Source: Spiroplasma floricola 23-6 | GTDB lineage: Bacteria; Bacillota_I; Bacilli_A; Mycoplasmatales; Mycoplasmataceae | Length of the DNA: 64,000 bases | Direction: 5' to 3' | NCBI RefSeq assembly: GCF_002813555.1 | Contig: NZ_CP025057.1 | Coordinates: forward strand, 124,001 to 188,000 | Shown: piece after piece, positions 1-12,600 of the stretch | Layout: every line of letters begins with the position of its first letter | How positions within the stretch are numbered: the first letter of the stretch is position 1 | Notes under the pieces: model-generated | Told to the model about the DNA's origin: nothing | Seen by the model: only the letters and a program-made list of their open reading frames with translations | Database searches by the model: none | Made by a program: the position numbers and the translations under genes

Positions 1-1
1 A

Positions 2-1588
2 CCAAAAAAACAAAATGAAAAGTTTTTTTATAAATTAAAAAACTGATGACCTTTTTCTCGTGTTAGTGGAAGGATCATTATAGCATATGCACTTGCTATT
101 ATAATTGGAGGTTTTTTACTTTCAATTCCTGGAGTTGTAAAGGATTCAAATAACTATTGAAACTTTATTACTGGAATGTTTACTGCATCAAGTGCAATAT
201 CAGATACTGGTATTACAATTGTACAAACAAATACAGGATATTCATTTATTGGGCAATTATTAATTATTATTATGTGTCAAATTGGAGGTATTGGTATACT
301 GACAATTAAAATATCACTTTTAGTTATGATTGGGAGAAAAATATCTCTGGATGATCAAAATATAGCCTCATCAGAAAGAGGTAACAATAGTTTATCAAAT
401 ACAGTGGAAATGATTAAAGATGCATTTATTTTTTTAATTGGTTTAGAAATAGTTGGGTCAATTATTCTATTTTTTGGATTTTACTTTACTCCAATTGATA
501 TTAATAATTTAGATGTATCAAAAGATTCTATTACAAATGCTTATAATGATTTTGGAAAATCTCTTTGAGCAGCTATTTTTCACTCTATAAGTGCTACAAA
601 TAATGCAGGATTTGATATTGTAAGTGGAACTTCACTTGTTCCGTACAATCAAGCAGGTTCAGCTGGATATTTAATACAAGTGACTTTTTTATTTCAATGA
701 GTTATTGGAGGTTTGGGTTATCCAACTTATCATGATATTAAGAAAAAAATTAAAGCAAGAAAACAAGGAAAAACTGTTAAATTCTCTCTATTTACTAAAT
801 TAAATTTTATAACATATATAACACTATTTATATTAGGCCCAATATTGGTTTTTTTAACTGAATGATTAACTGTAGAAAATAGTAAAATTCTATTAGATGG
901 TGTAGAGCAAAAGTATACTAAAATGATGGATGGGGGACAAGTTGTTGAAGTAAAAAAATGAATACCAACTGGTTGAAAACCTACAAATGTTTGAATAATG
1001 GACTTAATTTTTAATGTCTCTTCTACAAGAAATGCTGGTTTTGCAACAGTTGATGTTAATAACTTTACTGCTGGAAGTAAATTCATATTATCCATTTGAA
1101 TGTTTATAGGAGCTGCTCCTTCCTCAACAGCAGGAGGAATTAGAACAACTACTTTTGCAATATGTATTTTAGCTATTTTCTCAATTATAAGAAATAAAAA
1201 GTCAGTAGAAGCTTTTAAAAGAAAAATTCCAGATGAAACTGTAAAAAGATCATTTGCTGTAGTATTTATTTCATTCTTTATTGTTATTACAAGTATTTTT
1301 GTAGTTTATTTAGATAGTAATAAAATGCTATATGGAACTGACACTACTGAACATACAGAAGCAACTATTATTAAACTGATAATGTATGTATGTAGTGCTT
1401 TTGGAACGGTTGGGTTTCAACCATTTCCAAATGAACAAATAATTCAGTTGGGTGTTTTAAGCAAAATTATGCTAGTTCTTACAATGTTTATAGGACAATT
1501 AGGTATTTCAAATACATTACTTGCTTTTGTAAAACCTAAAAATAAACAGAATTATGGATATTTGGAAGAAGAAGTTACTATAGGATAA
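2..1588 (+). CDS. ktrB: KtrB-type potassium uptake channel subunit (5' end outside window)
   Basis: Membrane subunit of a Ktr/Trk K+ uptake system, which needs a cytoplasmic KtrA partner not seen in this window. The reading frame is open from the first bases, so the true start lies upstream. All four selectivity-filter loops of the SKT superfamily are visible with their glycines: SDTGI, NNAGF, RNAGF and GTVGF. Several hydrophobic segments surround them. In-frame TGA codons (for example before AAIFHS and before MFIGAA) are tryptophans. The protein ends in GYLEEEVTIG at a TAA. The next gene also encodes a cation transporter, so the locus is devoted to ion homeostasis. Assignment to KtrB rather than TrkH rests on the general size and the mollicute context. 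Confidence 0.9.
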
Positions 1589-1722
1589 AATTATCTCAAA
1601 AAATTGAGGAATCCATTCATTTTTAACATTTATAAATGTTATATAACCAAAAAAAGTTTGACTTTTAAATTTAAAGTTGTATGATAAGGTGGTTAAGATT
1701 TTAAATCTTTTGAGGTGTCAAA

Positions 1723-4482
1723 ATGAATATAAATGAAAATAAAAATGAGTTATCAGATGTAAAAACTGATAACGTATCTTTAAATCAAGAATGATATAAA
1801 CTTTCAAATAAAAAAATATGCAATATTTTTGAAGTTAATCCTGAAACTGGATTGAGTAATAAAGAAGCTAAAAATAGATTAGAAAAATATGGTCGAAATA
1901 TTCTTCCTAAAAGTAAAAAAACTAACTGATTTAAAATTTTTCTATTGAGTTTTTTAGATCCGTTAAGTTTAATTATGATTTTATCTGGATTGGTTTCTGG
2001 ATTGGTTTCTATTATTTCACAAAAAATTGAAGTAGTTGATATAACAGGTTTAGTTATTATTTTAGTTATAGTTTTAACTAACTCTATTATTGCAACTATT
2101 CAAGAAGTTAAATCATTAAATCAAGTAGCACATTTAAATGAAAATAAACAAACTGCAATTGTTTTAAGAAGTTCAAAAAAAACTGAAATAGATATTGAAG
2201 AATTAGTTCCAGGTGACATAATCTTTGTAAACTCTGGAGGTTTTGTTCCTGCAGATACAAGAATTTTAGACAATCAGTTACTAAAAATTGATGAATCTGC
2301 TTTAACTGGTGAAAATGAACCTGTTAAAAAAATCTCTGATTCTATCAAAGAAAAAAATTTGATGTTGGGAGATCAAAAAAATATTGCATTTATGTCAACA
2401 TTAGTTATTGAAGGAAAAATGATGGGTGTTATTTTTGGAACAGGGCAAGAATCTGAAATTGGTAAAATTGCTACAAAAATTACAGGTCATAAACCTGAAA
2501 AAACTCCACTTGAAAGAAAAGTAACTCGTTTAACAACAATAATAGGTTTAACTTCAATAGTTCTAGGACTTATATTATTCTTAATTTCTTACTTCTTGTC
2601 AGATAGAATTCATGATGTACAACCTGGTAAAGCAGATATTAAAAATCTTCTTCTTATTGCAGTTTCTTCTGCTATTTCTTTAATTCCTGAATCATTAACA
2701 ATTATTGTCAAAATTTGTTTAATGGTTGCTACAAAAAAAATGGCAAGAAAAAATGTTATTATTAAAAATCCAAAATCAATTGAAACATTAGGAAATGTTA
2801 ATGTTATTTGTTCAGATAAAACAGGAACATTAACACAAAACAAAATGACAGTTGATAAAATCTTTTTAGATTTTAAAGAAGATGATTATAATAACTTTGA
2901 TAAAACAAAATATAATGATCTAATTAACTGTATTACTTTATGTAGTGATGCAATTGTGGAAAAAGAAAAAATTGGTAGTGCCACTGAAATCGCAACTATT
3001 GAATTTGTTAAGAAATTTAATATTAATTATAAAAGCATTAGAAAAAATAACGAAAGATTGGATGAAATTCCATTTGATTCAAAAAGAAAATTAATGACAA
3101 CAGTTAATAACGTTGATGGCAGAAAAATGGTTTATGTTAAAGGTGCTGTTGATTATCTTTTAGATATTTGTACTAATAAATTAATAGATGGAAAAGTAAC
3201 TCCTTTAACACAAGAAGAAAAAACCAAAATTAATGAACAATTATATAGTTTTGCTAAAAGAGGGTTAAGAGTTTTAGGTTTTTCTCAAAAAGATATAACT
3301 GAAGAAAAACAACGTTATGAAAATAATTTAACTTTCCTAGGTTGTGTAGCTATTATTGATCCACCAAGAGAAGAAGTTAAAGCATCAATTGAAGAAGCAA
3401 AATCTGGGGGAATTCGTGTAATTATGATTACAGGAGATCACAAAATTACTGCTTTTGAAATTGCTACAAGATTAGGTATTACAGATGAAAACTTTGATGG
3501 TGTTTTAACAGGACAAGATATTAATGAATTATCTAATGAACAATTAAAAGAGAGACTTCAAAGAACAAATGTTTTTGCAAGAGTTAATCCAGAGCATAAA
3601 GCACTTATTGTTGATTTACTTCAAGAAGATAACAACATTGTTGCTATGACAGGAGATGGAGTAAATGATTCACCAAGTTTAGTAAAAGCAGATGTTGGTA
3701 TTTCTATGGGAATAACAGGAACTGAAGTTGCAAAAGGTGTAAGTGATGTAATATTAGCAGATGATAATTTTAAAAGTATTATTTCTGGGGTTAATTCAGG
3801 GAGAAATGTTTATGAAAAAATTAAGTACTCAATTTCTTTTTTAATTGCAGCAAATATAAGTCAAATTTTAACTTTATTATTAATATTGGCAATTAACCAA
3901 GATATTGCTTTAAATTCAGTAAATATATTATTCCATATATTTATTATTGAAACAATTGTTGCTGTTCCAATCGGAATGCAAAAAGAAAGAAGAGGTGTTA
4001 TGAAAAATCCACCTCCAACTCATAAAAAAGAAAGTTTATTAAAGGGAATAAGAAGTCAAATTATTATAACTACTTTATTTAATACTTTGTTTGCAGTATT
4101 AAATTATGAAATAGCTGTTTGATGATTCAATGATGATTTTCAAACTGCTGCAAAATTTGGTAAAACTGGAGTTTATATAGCAATTATGTTCTCTCCAATA
4201 TTTTATTCAATTCTTTATAATAATTTCTTTTTACCTATTAAATCAACAAGACAAAATAAAGATGTAGATAAATATAGACCAAATAAATGATTATTAATAT
4301 TAATGCTTGTAGCATTTGTTTTTACTACATTAACATTAATACCAATTGAGAAAGTCAATACGTTCTTTGACTTTACAACTGTTGGATTAAATCCTTGATT
4401 AGCATTAATATTCTTTATTAACTCATTATTACCAACTGTATGTATTTATGGAACTTATAAATTATTACTTAAATTAATTTAA
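1723..4482 (+). CDS. Cation-transporting P-type ATPase (P2 type, 919 aa)
   Basis: ATP-driven cation pump of the plasma membrane. An actuator-domain TGE lies at residues 195-197, the phosphorylated aspartate is D365 in DKTGTLTQNK, and TGDGVND hinge and MITGDHK motifs follow. The M4 segment carries PESL where SERCA-type pumps have PEGL. About 919 residues with a C-terminal block of helices matches the usual P2 length. The start at 1723 has a good GAGG site at 1712 and gives a normal N-terminal cation-ATPase domain (NPETGLSNKEAKNRL). A reading that begins later, inside the first helix, would lose that domain. The likely ion is Ca2+ or Na+, which the sequence alone does not decide. A hairpin terminator follows the stop at once. 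Confidence 0.9.
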
Positions 4483-4489
4483 TAATTAC

Positions 4490-4517
4490 AAAGGGTACCT
4501 TTTTGGGTACCTTTTTG
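4490..4517 (+). terminator. Rho-independent terminator after the P-type ATPase
   Basis: AAAGG(G)TACC, a short T loop, then GGTACCTTT and a run of T, beginning eight bases after the stop codon. One G is bulged in the stem. Confidence 0.8.
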
Positions 4518-4565
4518 TTTATAAAAATATATAATTTTTACTAGAATAAAAAGTAGAGGAGAAAT

Positions 4566-6389
4566 ATGGAAAATATAGAAATAGAAGTTGGTAAGGGAAA
4601 GTTTTTTAAAACTTTGGCCTACTATTTTGCAAAAGAATGAAAATTATCATTAGCTATGTTATTTTTATGCTTAATGTTTGTTGTATTGCATTTGTCATTG
4701 CCGATATTAACTTATCAAATGACTCTTGCAATAACAAGTGATAAAAGTGGTTCTAAAGAACCAGTAAAAAACATAATAACAGATCTTTGAACTGATGATT
4801 GGGGAATGTTAATTTATTTATCAATTGGTATTGTTATCTTATATTGTATACTTTCTTTTATTTATGACTATTTAGCATATATTATGGGTCGTAAAATTGA
4901 AATAAGTCTAAGAAATAGAGCTCTTGAAAACTTAGTAAGACAAGACATCTCTTATTATTCAGATAAAAAAATTGGAGAGATTTTAACTAAAATAGTTTCT
5001 GATACACAAATAGTTGGTGATCAAGCAGTTCAAGTACCTTTACAATTTGGTTTATCATTTTTTGAAATTATTGGTGCAGCTATTTTAATGTATATTTTAA
5101 GCTGACAGTTAGCATCAGTAACTGTTGTTACTTTTGCAATAATAATGTTCTTAATGATGTTTTGTTTTTATGCAACTAGAAATAAAGTTGTAAAAGTAAG
5201 AGAAAGCATTACAGAAATTAATGGAAATGTAACAGATAGAATTGCTACAGTAAGACTTATTAAATCATCAGGTACAGAAAATTATGAAACTGAAAGATTT
5301 AATGAAGTACACAAAGATTTTTACAAAAAGTCTAAAAAAGTGGGTACAAGATTAGCACTTATGTTAACAACAATGTGAGGTGGAACATTTGTTCTACAGT
5401 TTGCAACTGTAATTGCAACTATGTTAATTTATGGAAATCAAGGAGCAGGATCAGATTTCTTAAAAAATAGATTTGCAGCTTACAATTTAGCACAAGGACT
5501 TATGATAGGGCCATTATTTAATGTTATGGCTGCTCTATTTGGTTTAGCTCAGGCTTCAGTTGTAGCTCAAAGAGTTGATGATACAATTAAGGCTAAATCA
5601 ATATTAAATTCTCATTATTGAGATGGAGAAATTGTAGATTCAATAAAAGGAGATATCTTATTTAAAGGTGTAGAATTTGAATATCCTGAAAAACCAGGAA
5701 AAATTATTCTTCCAAAATTTGACTTCAAATTTGAAGAGGGAAAATCTTATGCTTTTGTTGGGGAAACTGGAAGTGGTAAATCAACAATTGCAAAATTATT
5801 GTTAAGATTCTATGATCCTTCAAAAGGAGATGTAATTATTAATGGTAATACAAATTTAAAAGATGTTAAATTATCTAGTTACTTACAACATGTCGGATAT
5901 GTTGAACAAGATCCTCAAATTCTTTATGGTGATGTTTTTGAAAATGTTAAATATGGTTCTTTTAATGCAACAAATGAAGAAGTTATTGAAGCATGTAAAA
6001 AAGCAGAACTGCATGAACTTGTTATGACATGACCTGGTCAATATGAAACTATTTTAGGAGAAAGAGGTTTCCTACTAAGTGGTGGACAAAAACAAAGATT
6101 AATTATTGCAAGAATGTTTCTAAAAAATCCAGAGGTTCTAATACTTGATGAAGCAACAAGTGCTTTAGATAATATTGTGGAAAAAGAAATCCAAGCTAAA
6201 TTAGATTTATTGATGAAGGGTAGAACTACAGTGACTATAGCTCACAGATTAAGTACTATTAAAAATGCTGATGAAATTATAGTTTTAGGTGGAAATGGTA
6301 AAGGAATAGTTCAAAGAGGTAAATTTAATGAACTAAAATCTCAAGATGGTCATTTTAAAAGACTTTATCAAGCAGGTTTAATTGATTAA
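4566..6389 (+). CDS. ABC transporter, fused permease and ATPase (607 aa)
   Basis: Half-transporter of the type I exporter class (MsbA/LmrA-like), expected to work as a dimer in the membrane. The first ~330 residues form the six-helix domain. The ATPase follows with Walker A GETGSGKST near residue 399, LSGGQ near 504, Walker B VLILDEATS and the H-loop TIAHRLS. An AGAGGAG site at 4555-4561 sets the start at 4566. Four in-frame TGA codons encode Trp. It has no partner ABC gene next to it, consistent with a homodimer. Substrate is unknown; lipid, peptide or drug export are the family options. Confidence 0.9.
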
Positions 6390-6499
6390 CAATCATAAAA
6401 TATAGAACATTTAATATATATTTTGTAAAGCAATTTACACTTAAAAAATATATTTTGAATGTTTTTTATTTTACTAAAAATTTTTTATGTGTAAATTAG

Positions 6500-6530
6500 T
6501 ATGCTTTTTTTTTTTTTTTTAATATACAAT
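6500..6530 (+). promoter_or_regulatory. Putative promoter with a T16 homopolymer in the spacer
   Basis: Sixteen consecutive T residues (6505-6520) run directly into AATATACAAT, which holds a -10-like TATACA or TACAAT (6523-6530), twenty bases before the start of the next gene. The tract therefore sits where the -35/-10 spacer should be. The -35 itself is poor. Confidence 0.5.
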
Positions 6531-6549
6531 AAAAAAAAGTGGGATAAAT

Positions 6550-7287
6550 ATGAGAAATAGTAAATTAAATATAAATTGAATAGTGATTTTTTTATTATTT
6601 TTTTTAACTTTACCTATCCAAAAAATTTTATATAATAAGAGAGCTATATTAATAACTTCACTAATAATTAATCTTTGATTAATAATATTTACTTTATATT
6701 TTGTAACAAATTTTATTATTAAAATTTTTAAATATACTGAAGAATATAAATTTGAAATATCGAGAAAAAATATATTTAATATGAGTAATTTAAATAATAA
6801 TTTTAGATTTTTTATTTCTCTATTTGTTATTTTTCTTCTTTTCTTTTTATGTGCAGTTTTTACATATAATTCAATTCAAAAAACTAATGTTGCCTATGAA
6901 GAGATGTCTTGATGAAGAGCTTATAGATTTTATAAATATATTAATTTTTCTTATATAAATAAAATTTTCATAATGTTTATTGTGGCTTTAAATGCCTTTC
7001 TAGTTTTTTTAATTTGTTATGTTTTTATGTGTTTTTTAATATACACAATAATTAAAACTGCTATTATCTCAAACAAAAATTTTATAAATATAATTTATAA
7101 AAACTCAGTAAAGTTAAATTTGATTTTAAAAAGTATTTTTGAAAAAATCAAAATTAAAAAAATTAAAAAAATACTGAACATAAATTATTGAGATAAGGTT
7201 TTAGCCTCAATAATAATTTTAGAAACGGATAAATTAAGAGTTCATAAAATGGAAACTGATCCACCAGATCGATCATTATATTTTTAA
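6550..7287 (+). CDS. Small multi-pass membrane protein, function unknown (245 aa)
   Basis: I do not recognise this family. The protein has about four hydrophobic segments: near residues 10-22, 36-58, 88-105 and 135-165. Lys/Asn-rich loops separate them, and the basic C-terminal tail ends in DPPDRSLYF. Codons at the in-frame TGAs (for example INW near residue 10 and the WW at ~120) read as Trp. The ribosome binding site is weak (GTGGGA). The gene sits downstream of the T16 tract and only 70 bases before the large lipoprotein gene on the same strand, so it may belong to the same surface module. Confidence 0.7.
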
Positions 7288-7357
7288 AAGTAGAATAATT
7301 AAATTGACATTTTATTGTTTTTTTAGGTACTTAGCAATTAAGGAGAGAAAAAATAAA

Positions 7358-9628
7358 ATGAAAAAGTTATTAAATGTACTTGCTGTAATGGTTTTAGTTG
7401 GTTCATCTGCTACAGTTGTTGCTTGTGGAACAAAAAAAAGTGGAAATGATAATAATGAAAAACCTAATACTAATGAATTACAAAAAGAAATGCTTCAAGG
7501 AGCAGAATTTATATCAAGATTAATTATTGGGGGAAGACATGAAAATTTAAATTATAATATTAATGAAATACTTTCAATGTTTTTAACACCTTCACCATCA
7601 GCTATGAATATGCCTATTTCATATAAAAATGGAGATAAAAACATAAATTTAGGAACAAATATAAGTAGATTTAAAAATTACTTAGCACCTTCTTTAACTA
7701 ATTATAATAGTGAAAATTATGCAGGAATGTTTGCAAGCTATATTATGGGTATGTACGACAATGATTTTTATGAAAGTATGATTAATACTGGAGAAGATGG
7801 TGCATACTATTTTAATGATACATTTTCTACAACTGGTAACCAAGGTTACAATAAGAAAAATGGAAATAATGCAATGGGATATGCAGCAGGTTTAGGAAAG
7901 GACATTAATTTATCTGATAATGAAGAAAGAAGGAATTTAGCTTGAGGAATACAAGATACAGGAGCACTTTCAAACTACTTATTAAATTTAGGATTTGATG
8001 GAGCAAATCCAACAGATACAAATGGTACTTCTTCACCTAAAAGTAGTGCTACAGAAAAAGTTGGTACTAATGGTTCAGGATATGCTTGATATAATTCTAT
8101 ATTAATGAAAGGATCAGCAACAAGAAGTAAAGATTATAGTGGTATTAAAATAGCTCAAAGTAAATTAAAAGATCAACAATTTCAAGCAGCTAATGCTGAT
8201 AAAAAATCAAAAATAAATGGTAAAGAATTTAACTCAACTGGAGGATTAATAACAAAAGTTGCTGGAGAACAAAATATTAATGGTTACATAAGTTTATTTG
8301 GGTCAATGCTAGATAATATTTCAGATACTAAAAATGGAGCATTAGTACTTTCAGAATTTATGAATACTTTATTTCCTATGATTAATACAAAAAAATCAGG
8401 ATTAGGAGCAATTGGGAATTCTAATAATGTTTCACAAGCTGTTGGTTTAACAATGACAAGTGGTGTTTGAAAGGGAATAAAAAATTTGGAAGAGAATTCT
8501 TTAATAACTAGCGAAGCTTTAAAAACAAAAATAAAAAGTTTAGATAAAGCTCCTACATATTCTTTTCTTGGAATGGATATTCCAAAATTAAGTAGTTTAT
8601 ATAAAGATGCAAAAAGAGATAAGGATAAGAGATCTACCAATGCAAAAGATATTGTGGAAATAATAGATGAGTTAATAAAAGTTTATCAAGAAAGTTCTAA
8701 TAAAAAAGAGTTTAATGAGCAGTTTTTCTGAGGAGAAAATGCACCATTTAAAGAAGCTTATTCAAAAATTATGGAGTATACTGGTCATGATAATTGAAAA
8801 GAAACAATGATAGGTCAAAATGATGATGGAGGTATTAATCTTCTTAAATTGGCTCAAAGTTTTTATAAAATGTTAACAGAAGATAAAACTATAAGTCAAT
8901 TTGAATTAATTATTGAAACTTTTAAAGATTCTGAGACTTTTAGAGATCTTTCTACATCTGAAAAAAATAAATTTTTAAAATTAATAGGATGAACTGAAAA
9001 GGGATATGAAGAAGATTCATTAGCAGGTAGAATCTATAAAGGTTTTACTAATGAAGAAAATACAGGTCAAAAAGACTTTAAAAGATTTTTTGCTGGTTTT
9101 AAAGATTATGTAGCAAAAGCTATGAAAGAGGTACATGATCCTGTATTAAAATACCTAGTTGAGGATGACTATTGAAAAGTTAATGATTTCAAAATAAATA
9201 CTACAAGTAATACTCAATTAGGGGGAAAAATGGAATTCACACTTGACTATAAAGGTATTGGTGATGTAACTTCAACAGCAAGTGAACAAACAGAAAAAGT
9301 TACAGTAGGAAAAAAATTTAATCCATATCAAACAATTGCTAAAAACCAAGAAGATAAATGAACAGATAATTTAAAAGAAAAATTGGATCCAGAAAAAGTC
9401 CAAAACTCAGGAAAAATTTTAGGATATGGAGAAAATGGACCTATAAAAAATGAACAAGACTTAATTAAATATGATGGACTTGGAAATTATCAAGATTACA
9501 ATAATGTTCAAAACTCTTATAAAATAATTTGAGAAAATATCTCAAAAAACTCTGAATCACCTTATTGAGTAATTACATCTGTTAAATGTTTTAATAAAAA
9601 CGGACAAGAATTCTATAATATTTATTAA
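7358..9628 (+). CDS. Large surface lipoprotein (756 aa)
   Basis: Secreted lipoprotein: the N-terminus has a basic start (MKKLL), a hydrophobic stretch and a lipobox ending VVAC at Cys-24, so mature protein is expected to be lipid-anchored on the outer face of the membrane. An AAGGAGAG site at 7340-7347 fixes the start at 7358. A start 54 bases upstream would put non-signal residues first. The rest is polar, Asn/Lys/Gly-rich and low in recognisable domains. A perfect TTGACA lies at 7304. It is followed after six bases by a giant FtsX-type permease, and the two very probably act together, as such lipoprotein-permease pairs are common in mollicutes. Substrate is unknown. Confidence 0.85.
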
Positions 9629-9634
9629 TAATTA

Positions 9635-12600
9635 ATGCTTTTATTTAAAAACGGTTTAAGAAAATTACTAAAAGACTATGTCCAATTTGGAATTTATTTG
9701 ATACTAATAACAATTTCTGTTGTTTTTACTTCAACTTTTGGTATTGTTTCTTCAAATCTTGTTAAAAAAAATAATGAAATAAATAGAAATTATGAAAAGT
9801 TTGACTATTCATTTAGATACACATCAAGTGCTTATAAATCTAATGATACTCAAACTTTTACTCCGTGATTTGCATTTAACATAGAACTAATAGAAAATCA
9901 AAAAGGTAATTATTTTCCGACCTTAACATTTGGTGAAAAGGGAGTATTGAAAAATTATATTTTCACTGAAGGTTGTGAGAAAAATGAAACTCAGTGTTAT
10001 GAAAGCTCATATATAAAAGATGGTAATAAAGAATTTATAAATTTCCACTTTGGTGATGTAGAGTCAAAATTGAGCAGTGATAAAACTAAACCATATATTC
10101 CAAATTCTGAAAAAGCAGTTTTAAATTATACCACTGAACAAAAAATAGATATTGTAAGAAAAGCTGAGTTTGGAGATCTTTTTAGATTTAATTTGGATTC
10201 AGAAAATTTTAAAAACTCATTAATTGGTAAATTATATGAGAAATATAATAGTTTTAGAGACGAGAAATTATCTAAAGAGGGTGAAAAAACAGCTTTAGAT
10301 ATATTTAACTATATGTTTTATTTAAACAACTCTGCTATAACTGACTCAATAAAATTAGATTTATTAGATTTTATGAAAACTAATAATAATCCAGAAGATT
10401 ATTTTAAAAATAAGACTTTAGGAGAGATTGATCAAAGCGGAAATTATAGATTTACGAAAAATCCAATAAAAGTTGATGGTAAGAAAGCTTGAAATAATGA
10501 AGAGGTTAATCTTTTCTCAAACAATGCAAGTTTCTATATAAATAAATTTGATAATAAAAATATTTTTTATACAAAATTAAATAACAATGGTTATATTATT
10601 TCAGATAATCATTTAATACATAGAAATTGATTTTCTACATACTTTAATTTATTAGGAGATTTAACTAATTTTAAAATTAGATCTTCAAATGAAGCAGTTA
10701 AATGAGATTCAGAGGGGAAAAAATATAGATATATATCTTCTTTTTACAATACAAGTGTGATAGGTTCTGATAAAAAAGAAACTCACTTTTATAATGAAGA
10801 TATATTAAAAATTTATACAAGAACATATAATGAAAATAGTTTAACAGAAAACTCATTTTTAACATCAAGTGGATATGCAAAATATCATGATATGGAGTTA
10901 GGAAAAACTTATAATATTTTTCCTGGCTCTGATAAAAAATATGTAATGGATGGAACTGCTGTTGATTCATTAAACATATATCCTACAATTTATGAAGAAG
11001 ATTTACTAACAAATCAAGAAAATGAAGCTATTTATTATATTAGTAGCACAATTTTTAGTAAACAGTTTAATCAAGAGGGAGAAGAGAAAAGCTATCAAGA
11101 TGTTAGTAGAACTTATTTAACTTATAATAAAAAACCAAAAAAACATAAAAAGCATATAAATGAAATGAAAGAAGATATAAATTTATTTCAAACATATTTT
11201 GCAGATAATGTTTCTAATTTAAATAAAGTAAGAGATAGTATTACTTCAACTAACAAATCAGAAAAATTATCAAGAGCTAAATTCCAAGCTTATGCAGAAA
11301 CAAAATTACTAAACATGAGAAATAGTTTATTTTTTGGAGTGGTTAGGTTTTTTCTATACTTGGCAATAATATTTTGTATTATATTTGCTCTATCTCTTTG
11401 TTTTGTAGTTTATAATATTTTTAAAAAAATTCTTATTTCACAAAGAAGTCAGATAGGAAATTTAAAATCTTTGGGTGTATCAAATTCTAAAATTATATTT
11501 AACTATATTTTATATATGACCTTTCCAATAATTTTTTTAGTACCTATTGGCTGAGCAATAAGTTTGTTTTTACAAACTTCTCTTATGAATATTTTTGAGA
11601 GATATTTTAATATTTCTTCAACTTTTTCAATTAATTGGCAGTTATTATTAATTGAATTATTAGCTTTTATAGGTATTATTTCTTTATTAGTTTTTGTTAC
11701 GAGTTACTTTACTGTAAAACAAAGTCCTTTGGTACTGTTACAACCAAGTAAAAGTCATAAACCTAATTTAGTAATTTCTAAATTCTTTTCAAAAATAAAA
11801 ATAAATCATTTTACTTCAAAATTAAGATTAATAATTATATCTTCTGCTGTAAAAGATTTAACAATATTCTTTTTAATACTTTTCTTTTCAAGCTCTGTAA
11901 TAACAGCAGCTTCATTAGCTCCACATACATTGAAAAACATGAAAAATGAGTACTATAGAAATATTAAATATAATAATGATTTTAATTACTCTGGAATTGT
12001 TGTAAATAACCCATTAACAAGATATTCTTTTTATCAAATGGATGAAAAGAATAAAGCTAAAAGTAATTTAAACGCCTCTGTATTTAATCCCTTAATTGGA
12101 GTAGATAATAAATACAAAGATTTATATGATTACAACTATTGAAATTCAGATCAAATTAAAAAGGCCGAGTTTAGAAAGAATTTTGAAAATATAGTTTATA
12201 ACAATATTTTAACTTTTAAAGGTGGAACTCTTTCAACAGGTATTATGGATCAAATGGTAGAGATATCTAATAAGATTGATAACTCATCATCGAAATTAGT
12301 TCAAACAACTTTTAATAACTTTTCTTGTACAGTAATTCCTCAATTATTTGGTCAATCACCTATAACAGAAGAGTCAAATTATAATAGTTGTATTAAAAGT
12401 ACATCTAATAATATCTTGCCTTCAACTATAAAAGAGCTTTGAGATAAAGATGATAACGAGTTTAAAAACTTTACATTTAATTTCTCAAATATCTCTGTTG
12501 ATAAAGATAAAGATGAAATGTATACAAGATTTAACTCTAAAGTTGATAATTTAAAAAATACTCCAGTTACTATTTATGGTTTAAATTTGGATTCAAATTT

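Noticed and set aside
1681-1704. Seven-codon ORF and short hairpin before the P-type ATPase
   Set aside because: No ribosome binding site, and the hairpin ends before the true GAGG site, so it does not fit the leader pattern.
6430-6499. Inverted repeat AATTTACAC / GTGTAAATT as a terminator of the ABC gene
   Set aside because: The arms are ~50 bases apart; the T16 nearby is better explained as promoter spacer, though a terminator role cannot be excluded.
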